Origin: Micropruina glycogenica
GTDB lineage: Bacteria > Actinomycetota > Actinomycetes > Propionibacteriales > Propionibacteriaceae
DNA length: 64,000 bases
Strand: one strand, 5' to 3'
Assembly: GCF_039524395.1 (NCBI RefSeq)
Contig: NZ_BAAAGO010000009.1
Each line of letters starts with the position of its first letter. Position 1 is the first letter of the stretch. Position numbers and translations under genes: made by a program. This document shows positions 8,645 through 17,362 of the stretch, piece after piece. Below the pieces are notes generated by a model that was given only the letters and a program-made list of their open reading frames with translations, was not told where the DNA came from and searched no databases.

Positions 8645-9969
8645 GCACCGCGGCGCGGCCGCTGGGCGCCAACTACCGCAAGCTGTTCGCCTCGGCCACC
8701 GCCGCCAACCTGGGCGACGGGCTGATGAGCGTGGCCTTGGTGTGGCTCGCCTCGGCAGTCACCCGCGACGCCATGCTGATCGCCCTGGTGGGGGTGGCCG
8801 GACGCATTCCGTGGCTGGTGTTCAGCCTGCCGGCGGGCGTGATCAGCGACCGGTTCGACCGGCGCACGCTCGTGGGCTCGATGGACGTCTGCCGGTTCGT
8901 CGTAGTGGCTGCCCTGGGCCTGCTGGTGCTGCGCTATCAGAGCGGCCTGCCCACGCCGGAGCAGTTGGCCGCCGGCGCGCCGGAACCCTCGTCGGGGCCG
9001 CTGCTGGTGACGGCGCTGTGCGTCGCCTCGCTGCTGCTCGGGTGCGCCGAGGTGCTGCGCGACAACACCGCGCAGACCCTGATGCCCTCGGTGGTCGAGC
9101 GCGATCAGCTCGAGAAGGCGAACGGGCGCATGTGGGCGTCCGAGACGACCATGAACAGCTTCGTCGGGCCCGCGCTCGGCGGGGTGCTGATCACAGTCGC
9201 GCTGGCGCTGCCGTTCCTGCTCAATGCCGGGTTGTTGGCGGTGAGCGCCGCCCTGGTGTTCGCGCTGGCCGGCAGCTTCGCGGCCAAGGGCGGTGAGCCG
9301 ACGGGCGTCCGCACCCGCATCGACTGGAGGCGCGAGATCGCCGAGGGCTTCGGCTGGCTCTGGAACCATCGGCTGATTCGCACCCTGGCGATTCTGCTGG
9401 GCCTGTTGAATCTGCTCAGCAATGTGGCCTTCGCCACCAGCGTGCTGTTCGCCCAAGAGGTGCTCGGGTTGTTCGAGGGCTGGCAGTTCGCGCTGGCCAC
9501 CACGGGTTTCGCGTTGGGGGCGGTGATCGGTTCGCTGCTGGCCGAACGCATCACCAAGGGGTTGTCGCCGGGCACGGCGCTCCTGGTGTCGATCGTCGGC
9601 ATGGGGGTGTCGCTGCTTGCCATGGCGCTGCTGCCGTGGGCGGCCGCGTTCTGGATCTGCGGGGTGGCCGAGGGCGTGTTCGTGGTGCTGTGGAACGTGA
9701 TCACGGTGTCGTTGCGGCAGCGGCTGATACCTGATCGGCTGCTCGGCCGGGTGAACTCGGTGTACCGGTTCTTCGGCTGGGGCACGATCGCCATCGGCAC
9801 CGCCCTCGGCGGGGTGCTGGTGGGCCTGGGCGAGACGTTCCTCAGCCGCGACTGGGCCCTGCGGGCGGTGTTCGTGCTGGCCGGGCTGGGCCACCTGGCC
9901 CTGGTCGGCTACGCGCGGCGTGAAGCCAACTCCAAGACGATCGCCGCGGCAGAAGCCGCCGCTGGTTGA
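8641..9969 (+). CDS. MFS transporter (MFS_3 / EntS-like)
   Basis: A 442-residue major facilitator with twelve predicted helices and the family motif SDRFDRRTLVGSMDVCR between helices 2 and 3. The late signature DRLLGRVNSVYRFFGWGTIA is typical of the MFS_3 group that includes siderophore and macrolide exporters. The GTG at 8641 overlaps the regulator stop codon by four bases, so this is the second gene of a regulator-exporter operon. The substrate is unknown. The last codons and the stop lie within a palindromic repeat. Confidence 0.87.
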   Translation: MSTAARPLGANYRKLFASATAANLGDGLMSVALVWLASAVTRDAMLIALVGVAGRIPWLVFSLPAGVISDRFDRRTLVGSMDVCRFVVVAALGLLVLRYQSGLPTPEQLAAGAPEPSSGPLLVTALCVASLLLGCAEVLRDNTAQTLMPSVVERDQLEKANGRMWASETTMNSFVGPALGGVLITVALALPFLLNAGLLAVSAALVFALAGSFAAKGGEPTGVRTRIDWRREIAEGFGWLWNHRLIRTLAILLGLLNLLSNVAFATSVLFAQEVLGLFEGWQFALATTGFALGAVIGSLLAERITKGLSPGTALLVSIVGMGVSLLAMALLPWAAAFWICGVAEGVFVVLWNVITVSLRQRLIPDRLLGRVNSVYRFFGWGTIAIGTALGGVLVGLGETFLSRDWALRAVFVLAGLGHLALVGYARREANSKTIAAAEAAAG

Positions 9970-10003
9970 GCGTGTCGAAACCAGGATCTCGACAAGCTCG
10001 ATC
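9963..10003. repeat. palindromic interspersed repeat (family A) at convergent junction
   Basis: A hairpin made of GGTTGAGCGTGTCGAAACC and, after a two-base loop, an inverted copy ATCTCGACAAGCTCGATC. It overlaps the MFS stop codon and lies between the convergent MFS and kbl genes. Related copies occur at 23125, 26684, 19810, 35788 and inside the glycosyltransferase gene at 31541. It probably serves as a terminator here. Confidence 0.75.
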
Positions 10004-10011
10004 AGCGCGAC

Positions 10012-11199
10012 TCACCCGACGGACTCCCGTGCCGCGACGAACGCCTCGACGCAGGACCGGACGTCCCGTTCGGAGTGTGCCGCCGAGAGCTGCACCCTGA
10101 TGCGTGCCCTGCCGCGCGGCACCACCGGAAAGCTGAACGCGATGACGTACACGCCGTCGGCGAGCATCCGGTCGGCGATCTGGGTGGCCAGCCGGGCACC
10201 GTCGTCACCGGGGAACATCACCGGCACGATCGGGTGGCTGCCGGGCAGCAGGTCGAAACCGGCGGCGGTCATCAGCTCGCGAAACAGGGACGCGTTCGCG
10301 GCCAGCCGCTCACGCGCCTCGCCCTGGGTGGCCACCAGTTCGAGCGCCTTGCGTGACCCCGCTACCACGCTGGGCGCCACCGAGTTGCTGAACAGATACG
10401 GCCTGGAGCGCTGCCGCAGCAGCGCCACGATCTCGGCGTGTGCCGCCACATACCCGCCGGACGCCCCACCCAACGCCTTGCCCAGGGTGCCGGTGAGAAT
10501 GTCGACCCGGTCGCTGACGCCGAACAGTTCCGGGGTGCCCCGGCCGCCCTCGCCGACGAAGCCGACGGCGTGACTGTCGTCGACGAACACCAGCGCGTCG
10601 TAGCGCTCGGCCAGGTCGCAGATGCCCTGCAGCGGCGCGTAGCTGCCGTCCATCGAGAACACCCCATCGGTGACGATCACCCGCCGGCGCGCCCCCGACG
10701 CGGCCACCAGTTGTGCCTCGAGGTCGGCCAGGTCGGCGTTGCGATAGCGGTAGCGGGCCGCCTTGCTCAAGCGCACCCCGTCGATGATCGAGGCGTGATT
10801 GAGCTCGTCGGAGATGATGGCGTCGTCGCCGCCGAACAGGGTTTCGAACACTCCCCCGTTGGCGTCGAAGCACGACGAGTACAGAATCGCGTCGTCGGTG
10901 CCCAGAAACGCGGCGAGTTCGCTTTCCAGGGCGCGGTGCTGGCTCTGGGTGCCGCAGATGAACCGCACCGACGCCATGCCGAAGCCCCACTCGTCGAGGC
11001 CTGCGTGCGCCGCGGCCACCACATCGGGGTGGTCGGCCAGCCCTAGGTAGTTGTTGGCGCAGAAGTTGAGCGCCGGGCCGTCCACGGTGGCGATGTGGGC
11101 CGCTTGCGGGGTGCCCAGTTCGCGTTCGGACTTGTAGAGACCCGCAGCGCGAATCTCGCTCAGAGTCTCGGTTAGTTGGTCGCGCAGTGATCCATACAC
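10012..11199 (-). CDS. kbl: glycine C-acetyltransferase (2-amino-3-ketobutyrate CoA ligase)
   Basis: A 395-residue PLP enzyme of the alpha-oxoamine synthase family. It cleaves 2-amino-3-ketobutyrate with CoA to glycine and acetyl-CoA, the second step of threonine degradation. Diagnostic stretches are NFCANNYLGLADHP, FGMASVRFICGTQSQHRALE, FVDDSHAVGFVG and the PLP lysine K241 in TGTLGKALGG. These match Kbl rather than BioF or HemA. The GTG at 11199 follows a TAGCGT -10 box by seven bases, so it may have its own leaderless promoter. Its usual partner tdh lies upstream, separated by an ABC transporter pair. Confidence 0.93.
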   Translation of the reverse strand: MYGSLRDQLTETLSEIRAAGLYKSERELGTPQAAHIATVDGPALNFCANNYLGLADHPDVVAAAHAGLDEWGFGMASVRFICGTQSQHRALESELAAFLGTDDAILYSSCFDANGGVFETLFGGDDAIISDELNHASIIDGVRLSKAARYRYRNADLADLEAQLVAASGARRRVIVTDGVFSMDGSYAPLQGICDLAERYDALVFVDDSHAVGFVGEGGRGTPELFGVSDRVDILTGTLGKALGGASGGYVAAHAEIVALLRQRSRPYLFSNSVAPSVVAGSRKALELVATQGEARERLAANASLFRELMTAAGFDLLPGSHPIVPVMFPGDDGARLATQIADRMLADGVYVIAFSFPVVPRGRARIRVQLSAAHSERDVRSCVEAFVAARESVG

Positions 11200-11212
11200 A
11201 CCCGCGACGCTA

Positions 11213-12163
11213 CTACCGCACCTCGCGCCTGGTGAACCGCCACAGGGTGACCGCCACGATCACGGCCATCAGGCAGGCCAGATAGAGCGACGCCTGGCCC
11301 AGTTCGATGCGCAGCACCCGTTCGATGTCTGACCCACTCGCAGCCCGCTCGTAGTAGCTGGTTTGCCAACTGCCGTAGATATAGGCGTTCAGGTTGTTGT
11401 CGGGCAGCAGCACGATCAGCCACGCCACCACAGGCACGCTTTGCAGCAGGCCACCCACCAACATCAGCACCACGAACACGCCCAGCAGGCCGGCCAACGG
11501 TGCGATGGTGCTGCCGAACAGGGCCGCCAGACAGAACCCGAACAGCCCCGAGCCCACCACCACCACCAACGTGCGACCGACCATCTGCCAACCCTCCGTC
11601 GCACCAGTCAGCCCGGCAGCACCCAGCCAGTTCGCGGCCAACAGCGCGATGCCGCCCTGCACCAAGGCGTGCACGACGACGCCCAGCACGGCCGAGCCCA
11701 GCACTGCCACCAGCGCCTTGCTCGCGAACACCGGCACCCGGCGCGGCACATAGGTGAGCCACGTGGCCAGGCTGCCCGACTTGAACTCGGCGCCGATGAA
11801 CGACGCGGCCACGATCAGGGCCGCAAGCTGCGCGATCTGGCCCGCCGACTGGGCGCCGACCTCGACCAGCGTCTGGTAGGTCGGTGGATCACGAATGAAG
11901 TTGCTGCGCGACGGCAGCATTTCTCGACAGTCTTCGGCCGAGTTGCCGTCGTCGATGCACTCTTGCAGATCTTGCTGGGCGCTGCTTTGAATGTTCTGCC
12001 AGTCTTTTTCGGCCTGAGCGATCTCGGCCGGCGTCTGCGGCGCGTACACCTGACTGATGCTCAGCACCGAGAGCCCGGCCAGGGCCACCGCCGCGAGCAG
12101 CATGGCCCACCACAACCGTCGGCTGAACCACCGGTTGACTTCGGCTTTCAGCAGGTTGCTCAT
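11213..12163 (-). CDS. ABC-2 type transporter permease
   Basis: A 316-residue membrane protein: one helix near residues 18-38, a polar extracytoplasmic segment of about 70 residues, then five more helices including the ABC-2 pattern (FIGAEFKSGSLATWLTYVPRR). It should form the membrane part of an exporter with the ATPase encoded just upstream, overlapping it by four bases (ATGA). The substrate is unknown; such pairs often export lantibiotics, drugs or lipids, or act in self-immunity. It lies between tdh and kbl with no evident link to threonine metabolism. Confidence 0.83.
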   Translation of the reverse strand: MSNLLKAEVNRWFSRRLWWAMLLAAVALAGLSVLSISQVYAPQTPAEIAQAEKDWQNIQSSAQQDLQECIDDGNSAEDCREMLPSRSNFIRDPPTYQTLVEVGAQSAGQIAQLAALIVAASFIGAEFKSGSLATWLTYVPRRVPVFASKALVAVLGSAVLGVVVHALVQGGIALLAANWLGAAGLTGATEGWQMVGRTLVVVVGSGLFGFCLAALFGSTIAPLAGLLGVFVVLMLVGGLLQSVPVVAWLIVLLPDNNLNAYIYGSWQTSYYERAASGSDIERVLRIELGQASLYLACLMAVIVAVTLWRFTRREVR

Positions 12164-13125
12164 GCCGCTCCCTCCGGACGGGCCCAGTGCAGGTCGGGCT
12201 GCTGGGTGGGCCCGGCCTCGGTGAGTTGCAGGTACAACTCTTCGAGGTTGCGCCGCTGCACGGTCAGCTCACTGATCCACAACCCCTGCTCGCCGAGCAG
12301 CCGGCTCACCTCGGCCGGCGGCACCTGCCCGGAGGCCCGGCTGACGAGCAGCGCACCCTCGTGCGGGCGCACGTCCAGGCCGGCCGCGCGCAGCACGGCC
12401 GCGGCCCGGTCGGCGTCGTCGACCACCACGCGCACCGGGTCGGCCGCACCCGCCAGCAGGCTGGCGACCGGGCCTTCGGCCAGGGTGCGGCCACGCCCGA
12501 TGATGGTGACCGTGTCGGCGATCTGCTGCACCTCGGCGAGAATGTGGCTCGACACCAGCACGGTGCGGCCGGCGTCGGCCAGCGAGCGCATGGTGCTGCG
12601 AAACTCGTGAATGCCCTGCGGGTCGAGGCCGTTGGTGGGCTCGTCGAAGATCAACAGCTCGGGGTCTTTCAGCAGGGTGGCGGCCACCGCCAGCCGCTGC
12701 TTCATGCCCAGCGAGTAAGTGCCGAAGGCACTGCCGGCGCGATCGCTCAGGCCCACCTGCTCGAGCACCGCACCGACCCGCGAGATCGGCACGGCGATGC
12801 CCTGGGCCAGCAGGGCCAGGTTCTTGCGGCCCGAAAAGTTCTCGAAGAACCTCGGCTGCTCGACGATGGCCCCCACCCGGTTGATCACCTCGGGCAGCCG
12901 CCCCGGCACCGGCTCGCCGAACAACTCCATGGTGCCTTGATCGGCCCGCATCAACCCGAGCAGCATGCGAATCGTGGTGGTCTTACCCGAGCCGTTGGGC
13001 CCGAGAAAGCCGTGCACACCGCGCAACGGCACGGTCATGGTGAGGTCGTCGACCGCGACGATCGAACGGTAGGTCTTGCGCAGGCCGACGATGCGTACGG
13101 CCGGCGACTGGGGGTGGTCGCTCAT
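12160..13125 (-). CDS. ABC transporter ATP-binding protein
   Basis: A 321-residue ATPase with Walker A GPNGSGKTT, signature YSLGMKQRLAV, Walker B LLIFDEPTNGLD and H-loop SSHILAE. A C-terminal extension of about 90 residues resembles the DUF4162-like domain of ABC-2 exporters. It drives the adjacent permease. A TAGCCT -10 box lies six bases before ATG 13125, so it has a probable leaderless promoter independent of tdh. Confidence 0.9.
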   Translation of the reverse strand: MSDHPQSPAVRIVGLRKTYRSIVAVDDLTMTVPLRGVHGFLGPNGSGKTTTIRMLLGLMRADQGTMELFGEPVPGRLPEVINRVGAIVEQPRFFENFSGRKNLALLAQGIAVPISRVGAVLEQVGLSDRAGSAFGTYSLGMKQRLAVAATLLKDPELLIFDEPTNGLDPQGIHEFRSTMRSLADAGRTVLVSSHILAEVQQIADTVTIIGRGRTLAEGPVASLLAGAADPVRVVVDDADRAAAVLRAAGLDVRPHEGALLVSRASGQVPPAEVSRLLGEQGLWISELTVQRRNLEELYLQLTEAGPTQQPDLHWARPEGAA

Positions 13126-13144
13126 GCGTCGAGGCTAGCCTGCA

Positions 13145-14182
13145 TCAGCTCCAATCCAAGAGCACCTTGCCGCAGTTACCCGATCTGGCTACGTCGAACG
13201 CGTCCTGCCACTGCTCGGCGGCGAACCGGTGGGTGATCACCGAGCGCACCGCGTCGGCCAGGGTGGGCGACGTCGACAGCATGGACGTCATCAGGTACCA
13301 GGTTTCGAACATCTCGCGGCCGTAGATGCCCTTGATGGTGAGCATGTGCGTGATCACCTTGCCCCAGTCGATCGGGTAGGGGTTCTTCGGCAACCCCAGC
13401 ATGGCCACCTTGCCGCCGTGGTTCATGTTGTCGATCAGTTCGGCCACCGCCTGCGGCGAGCCCGACATCTCGAGCGCGACGTCGAACCCTTCGCGCATGC
13501 CCAGTTCGCGCTGCGCCTGCGCGATGCGGGTCGAGCCGACGTCGACGGTCAGGTCGGCGCCGGCGGCCTTCGCCAGCGCCAGCCGCACCTCGGACAGGTC
13601 GGTGACCACCACGTGCCGCGCCCCCGCGTGCCGGGCGATGGCGGCCGCCATCACGCCGATCGGGCCGGCACCGGTGATCAGCACGTCCTCGCCCACCAAC
13701 GGCCACTGCAGGGCGGTGTGGGTGGCGTTGCCCAGCGGGTCGAAGATGGCGCCCAGGTCGGGGTCGACCCACGCCGGGTGCTTCCACACGTTCTCGACCG
13801 GAACCACCACGTAGTCGGCGAACGCGCCGTCGGTGTTGACCCCCAGGCCCACGGTGCGAATGCACTGGTGGCGACGCCCGGCCCGGCAGTTGCGGCAGTA
13901 GCCGCAGACGATGTGACCCTCGGCCGAGCACGTGTCACCCGGCTTGAGCTCCTTGACCTCTGAGCCGATCTCGACGATCTCGCCGTAGAACTCGTGCCCG
14001 ATCGTCTGCGGTGGGTGCACCTGCGACGCCGCCCAGTCGTCCCACTGCTGCAGGTGCAGGTCGGTGCCGCACAACCCCGCCCGCAGCACCCTGATCTTCA
14101 CGCCCCACGGCCCGCACACCGGTTCGGGTCGCTCGATCAGCTCCAGGCCCGGCCCGGCCGTCACCTTGGCCAGCGCGCGCAT
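13145..14182 (-). CDS. tdh: L-threonine 3-dehydrogenase
   Basis: A 345-residue zinc medium-chain dehydrogenase that oxidises L-threonine with NAD to 2-amino-3-ketobutyrate, the substrate of Kbl. Seen are the catalytic zinc site (AGLCGTDLHL and GHEFYGEI), the structural zinc lobe CGYCRNCRAGRRHQC, the nucleotide fold TGAGPIGVMAAAIARHAG, and Tdh-typical stretches (GAIFDPLGNATHTAL, GIYGREMFETWY). ATG 14182 is chosen because AAGGGGG lies at the right distance. A GTG two codons earlier overlaps that site. Together with kbl it should convert threonine to glycine and acetyl-CoA. Confidence 0.94.
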   Translation of the reverse strand: MRALAKVTAGPGLELIERPEPVCGPWGVKIRVLRAGLCGTDLHLQQWDDWAASQVHPPQTIGHEFYGEIVEIGSEVKELKPGDTCSAEGHIVCGYCRNCRAGRRHQCIRTVGLGVNTDGAFADYVVVPVENVWKHPAWVDPDLGAIFDPLGNATHTALQWPLVGEDVLITGAGPIGVMAAAIARHAGARHVVVTDLSEVRLALAKAAGADLTVDVGSTRIAQAQRELGMREGFDVALEMSGSPQAVAELIDNMNHGGKVAMLGLPKNPYPIDWGKVITHMLTIKGIYGREMFETWYLMTSMLSTSPTLADAVRSVITHRFAAEQWQDAFDVARSGNCGKVLLDWS

Positions 14183-14212
14183 CGCCACCCCCTTGTCGTC
14201 TCGGCCTCGACG

Positions 14213-14914
14213 TTACCGCGCCAGTGCCCGCTCGACGGCCGCCTCGACGTGCAGCCGAGCCGTCGGAAACAGGGGGACGGGGCTGTCGTCGGGCCCGATC
14301 AGCAACTCCAGCTCGGTACACCCCAGCACGATGCCTTGCGCGCCACGCTCGACCAGCCGCGCGATCACCTGCTGGTGGAACAACCGCGACGGGTCGGCGA
14401 CCTCACCCTTGACCAACTCGCCATAGATCACCCGGTGCACCTCGACCCGATCGTCGGCCCGGGGTGTCAGCACGGTCAGCCCGGCCGCCCGCAACGGCCC
14501 GCTGATGAAGTCCTGCTCCATGGTGTAGGCGGTGCCCAGCAGCCCCACGGTGTGCACCCCGGCGCGCTGCGCCGCCTGCGCGATCGCGTCGGCGATGTGC
14601 ACCAGCGGAATGCTCACGGCCGCCGCCACCGCCGGCGCGACCTTGTGCATGGTGTTCGCGCCGATCAGCACGAAATCGGCACCGGCGGCTTCGAGGGCGC
14701 GGGCCTGTTCGGCGAGCAACTCGCCGGCGTCGTTCCACCGACCCTCGACCTGACACGCTTCGACGTCGGCGAAGTCGACCGAGGCCACGATGATGCGGGC
14801 CGAGTGAAACCCGCCCAGGCGTTGCGCCACCAGTTCGTTCGCCAACCGGTAGTACTCGACCGTCGAGGCCCAGCTCATGCCGCCGATCAGCCCGATCACC
14901 CGTTGCCCGCTCAC
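14213..14914 (-). CDS. aspartate/glutamate racemase family protein
   Basis: A 233-residue racemase starting VIGLIGGMSWASTVEYYRLAN, the usual start of the YgeA-type group. At the first catalytic position the sequence is GANTMHK, with Thr in place of Cys. The second catalytic residue is the Cys in GCTELELLI. In the characterised E. coli enzyme this Thr/Cys pair is associated with L-aspartate/L-glutamate-specific racemisation, so the same is plausible here. The GTG start has a TACCGT -10 box six bases upstream within a 23-base divergent promoter region. Confidence 0.87.
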   Translation of the reverse strand: MSGQRVIGLIGGMSWASTVEYYRLANELVAQRLGGFHSARIIVASVDFADVEACQVEGRWNDAGELLAEQARALEAAGADFVLIGANTMHKVAPAVAAAVSIPLVHIADAIAQAAQRAGVHTVGLLGTAYTMEQDFISGPLRAAGLTVLTPRADDRVEVHRVIYGELVKGEVADPSRLFHQQVIARLVERGAQGIVLGCTELELLIGPDDSPVPLFPTARLHVEAAVERALAR

Positions 14915-14937
14915 GGCGCAACGGTAGCCTTCGCGAC
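14915..14937. promoter_or_regulatory. 23-bp divergent promoter with overlapping -10 boxes
   Basis: The whole space between two divergent start codons is 23 bases. The forward -10 box TAGCCT is 14925-14930, seven bases before ATG 14938. The reverse -10 box TACCGT is the complement of 14921-14926, six bases before GTG 14914. The two boxes share bases 14925-14926. Both transcripts would be leaderless, and the two promoters could not be occupied at once. Confidence 0.6.
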
Positions 14938-15963
14938 ATGCCGTATGTGCTACCGGCCGGCTCGAACCCGGCGACCACCGCGGTGCAGTTGCGCCTCGAC
15001 ACCCCGCGGCTGTTCAGCCTGATGACACCGTTCTGGTACGCCCCCGAACGCCCCCTGCCGGCCGGCCTGGACGCCGGTCTGCCGGCCACTGCGCCGGACC
15101 CGCCGGACGATTCGGCGCGCTGGCTCAAGGTCGGCGACGAGCGTCGGCCACCGCTGACCGATCTGGCTAGCGTGCCCGGGGTGCTCTGGGGCCTGATCGC
15201 CAGCTACGGACGGCACACCCTGGCCGTGCTCGTGCACGATCGACTCAGCGCCTACGCCGACGAGGGCGCCGAGGGTGAACGGTTCGTGCGCCAGACCGCC
15301 GCCGACGAGGTGTTCTTTCAGGCCCTGCGCGACCCGGGTCGCCCCGACTTCAGAGCCCCCTGGTTTCGCTCGCTGGTGTTGTGGGCGGGGGTGTCGGCGG
15401 CTCGCTATTGGCGGTTCAACCGCCCCGGTTTCGTGGCCCTGGCCGGCGCCACCCTCGGGCTGTGGCTCGCCGGGTGGTGGCTGGCCCAGTCGATCGCCGG
15501 GCCGGCTCAACCGCTCGCGGCAGCGGTGCTGTTGGTGGTGTCGCTGGTCGTGCTGGGGGTGGCCGGCCAGGTGGCGATTCGGGTGCAGCGATCAGGGCGA
15601 ACGGCCGACCGGTGGATCAGCCAGGCGCTGGTGGCGTTGACGATCGCGCTGCTGGCGGCTGCCACCTTCTCGTCGCTGCCCTGGCCGCCGGTGTTCGGCC
15701 TCGCGCTGCCCGGCTGGGCGGGCCTGGCCGCCTTGGCGCTGTTCGTGGCCGGGTCGGGTGTGCTTGCGGCGTCACCGGTGCGCCGTGACGCGCTGCTGCC
15801 GCTGGTCGTGGCGCTGGCCGGCCCCTGGGTTGGCCTGGTGGCGGGGGTGACGGTGGTCGTGCTCTACCTGCTGTGGATTCCGGACGCGTTCTCGCCGGCC
15901 TCGTGTGGACCGATCAACACCGTCGAGATCCCCACCAACACCGTGGACGGGCCGCGCGGCTGA
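14938..15963 (+). CDS. DUF1353 domain-containing membrane protein
   Basis: The 341-residue protein has an N-terminal soluble DUF1353 domain (residues about 15-150) with the family core LTDLASVPGVLWGL and the later HDRLSAYAD. It is followed by six or so hydrophobic helices from about residue 155 to 320. DUF1353 is common in phage proteins and has no settled function. Here it is attached to a membrane domain, which is less usual. The short Ser/Thr/Pro-containing tail is not recognised. It starts from a leaderless-type promoter opposite the racemase gene. Confidence 0.7.
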   Translation: MPYVLPAGSNPATTAVQLRLDTPRLFSLMTPFWYAPERPLPAGLDAGLPATAPDPPDDSARWLKVGDERRPPLTDLASVPGVLWGLIASYGRHTLAVLVHDRLSAYADEGAEGERFVRQTAADEVFFQALRDPGRPDFRAPWFRSLVLWAGVSAARYWRFNRPGFVALAGATLGLWLAGWWLAQSIAGPAQPLAAAVLLVVSLVVLGVAGQVAIRVQRSGRTADRWISQALVALTIALLAAATFSSLPWPPVFGLALPGWAGLAALALFVAGSGVLAASPVRRDALLPLVVALAGPWVGLVAGVTVVVLYLLWIPDAFSPASCGPINTVEIPTNTVDGPRG

Positions 15964-15967
15964 GGTC

Positions 15968-16237
15968 TCAACGCTCGCGGTCGACCAGGGACGGGTCGGC
16001 GCCGGCAGCGACCGTGCCGTCGAGATCGACGGCGTTACCGCCTTGGGGCGTCTGGTCCCAACCATGCACGTCGGTGAGCCCCCGCAAGGGCGTTGCCGCA
16101 TGCTGATCAGTGGTGCACAGCGGCGGCAGGGGCGAACGAGCCTTGCGACGGCGCGCCAAACGGTGCTGCAGCACGAATACGCCGAAGAGCACGGCGACCG
16201 CTGCCAGCGAAACCCCAATCATCCACATGGGATTCAT
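15968..16237 (-). CDS. small single-pass membrane protein (89 aa)
   Basis: The protein starts with MNPMWMIGVSLAAVAVLFGV, one membrane helix, followed by a basic anchor RLARRRKAR and a soluble tail of about 55 residues. No domain is recognised. ATG 16237 is chosen because AGAAGGA lies at a good distance before it; the frame stays open 14 codons further. It ends four bases from the convergent DUF1353 gene. Confidence 0.55.
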   Translation of the reverse strand: MNPMWMIGVSLAAVAVLFGVFVLQHRLARRRKARSPLPPLCTTDQHAATPLRGLTDVHGWDQTPQGGNAVDLDGTVAAGADPSLVDRER

Positions 16238-16389
16238 CCGGATCCTTCTCTCGGCCACGCCCGAGCCGATGATCCTCAAAGTAAACCAGCCCGCTCACCC
16301 TGCATAGGTGCGATTCGCCGACCTTAGTGCGGCTCTGTTCGGCGCCGATGTGCCGTGATCGGCGAACGAATCGTGGCAACGAGAGGCAC

Positions 16390-16902
16390 TCACAGCTCTC
16401 GGTATTGGCCCCGCACGTACGCGACGGGTGCGTGCGACTCGTCGATCTCGCTGTGATCGACCACGCCACGCACCAGCATCGACCAGCCGGCCTCGACCGG
16501 GTCGGTGAGCAGGTGCGCACCCAGCCAACCGGGCGAACCGGCCAGCACCGGGCCCCAGTCGGTCTCTCGCCACTGCGCGAGCCGAAACGGGCCGCCGGGC
16601 GCGGGCGCCAAGCCGGCCATGGCGTCGGCCAGTTGCCGGTCGGCGTGGCCGAGCAGGCTGACCGCCCACCGCCCGGTCGCCAGCACCGCATCGAACAGGT
16701 CGGACGCGGGGTCGACCAGGCCGACCACCTCACCCGGCTCGCCGTCGGCCACCGCGACCGACGACACGGTGAGCCCCACCGGGCCGCGCGGGGTGTACGT
16801 CGCCCAGATGGTCACCGGTGCCGGCAACCGGCCACGAAACCGTCGCAGCGGACGCCGGGGCTGGCCGCTCGCCGCGAACGGGTGGGTGTCGTGGATCGTC
16901 AC
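16390..16902 (-). CDS. flavin reductase family protein
   Basis: A 170-residue protein of the FMN-binding split-barrel group. Typical segments are PAPVTIWATYTPRGPVGLTVSSV (here T replaces the usual N in the flavin loop), WAVSLLGHADRQLADAMAG and a C-terminal strand VRGVVDHSEIDES. Relatives use NAD(P)H to reduce FMN or FAD for a partner monooxygenase. No partner monooxygenase is seen nearby. Start GTG at 16902 is supported only by frame and homology. Confidence 0.8.
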   Translation of the reverse strand: MTIHDTHPFAASGQPRRPLRRFRGRLPAPVTIWATYTPRGPVGLTVSSVAVADGEPGEVVGLVDPASDLFDAVLATGRWAVSLLGHADRQLADAMAGLAPAPGGPFRLAQWRETDWGPVLAGSPGWLGAHLLTDPVEAGWSMLVRGVVDHSEIDESHAPVAYVRGQYREL

Positions 16903-16914
16903 GGGCCCAGTGTG

Positions 16915-17315
16915 TCAGCTCGCCGTTACCGACCGCTCAGCCGTTGCCCTGATGAGCACCGTGGCCCAGGCACGCACCGGACGCCACCGCTCGGCCAATG
17001 CCAGGTAGTCGTGGTCGCCGCTCACGTCGATGCCGTCGAGCTCGCCCGCGACCTCGCGGGCCTTCGCCTCGGCCAACGGCAGCGCGTCGTCGAGGCCCGA
17101 ACCACGCATCGAGATCAACTGGCTGTAGCAGGGCCCGATGCCGGGCAGGGTGCGCAACTCGTCTTCGGCCGCCGCCTGGCCGAGTTGCTGAGGGTGCGCG
17201 GCCGACAACCGCCGTCGTAATCGCTCTCGGCACGGTGCCCGAAACCGAACAGCGCCGCCTCGCGAAGCGAGAAGGCGCTGTGGGTGTCGAGGGTGCGCGT
17301 CTGGGTGTCGGCCAT
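16915..17315 (-). pseudogene. remnant of DNA-3-methyladenine glycosylase II (AlkA-type), internally deleted and frameshifted
   Basis: Two fragments of one gene lie in different frames. The 5' part (start 17315) reads THSAFSLREAALFGFGHR, resembling the start of actinobacterial AlkA-like proteins. The 3' part (16915 to about 17208) reads DELRTLPGIGPCYSQLISMRG and continues to a normal C-terminus with VRAWATVLIR; this is the glycosylase helix-hairpin-helix region. About 100-150 residues that should lie between them, including part of the glycosylase fold, are missing, and the frame changes near 17200. It should not make an active base-excision repair enzyme. Confidence 0.68.
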
Positions 17316-17362
17316 GTGTTCAGCATGGCCGACGCCACCGACAGTTCGATGGCAGCCGCGAG

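Noticed and set aside
8578..9894. 438-codon reverse frame opposite the MFS gene
   Set aside because: Translation is Gln/His/Arg-rich with no motifs; the forward frame is a clear twelve-helix transporter.
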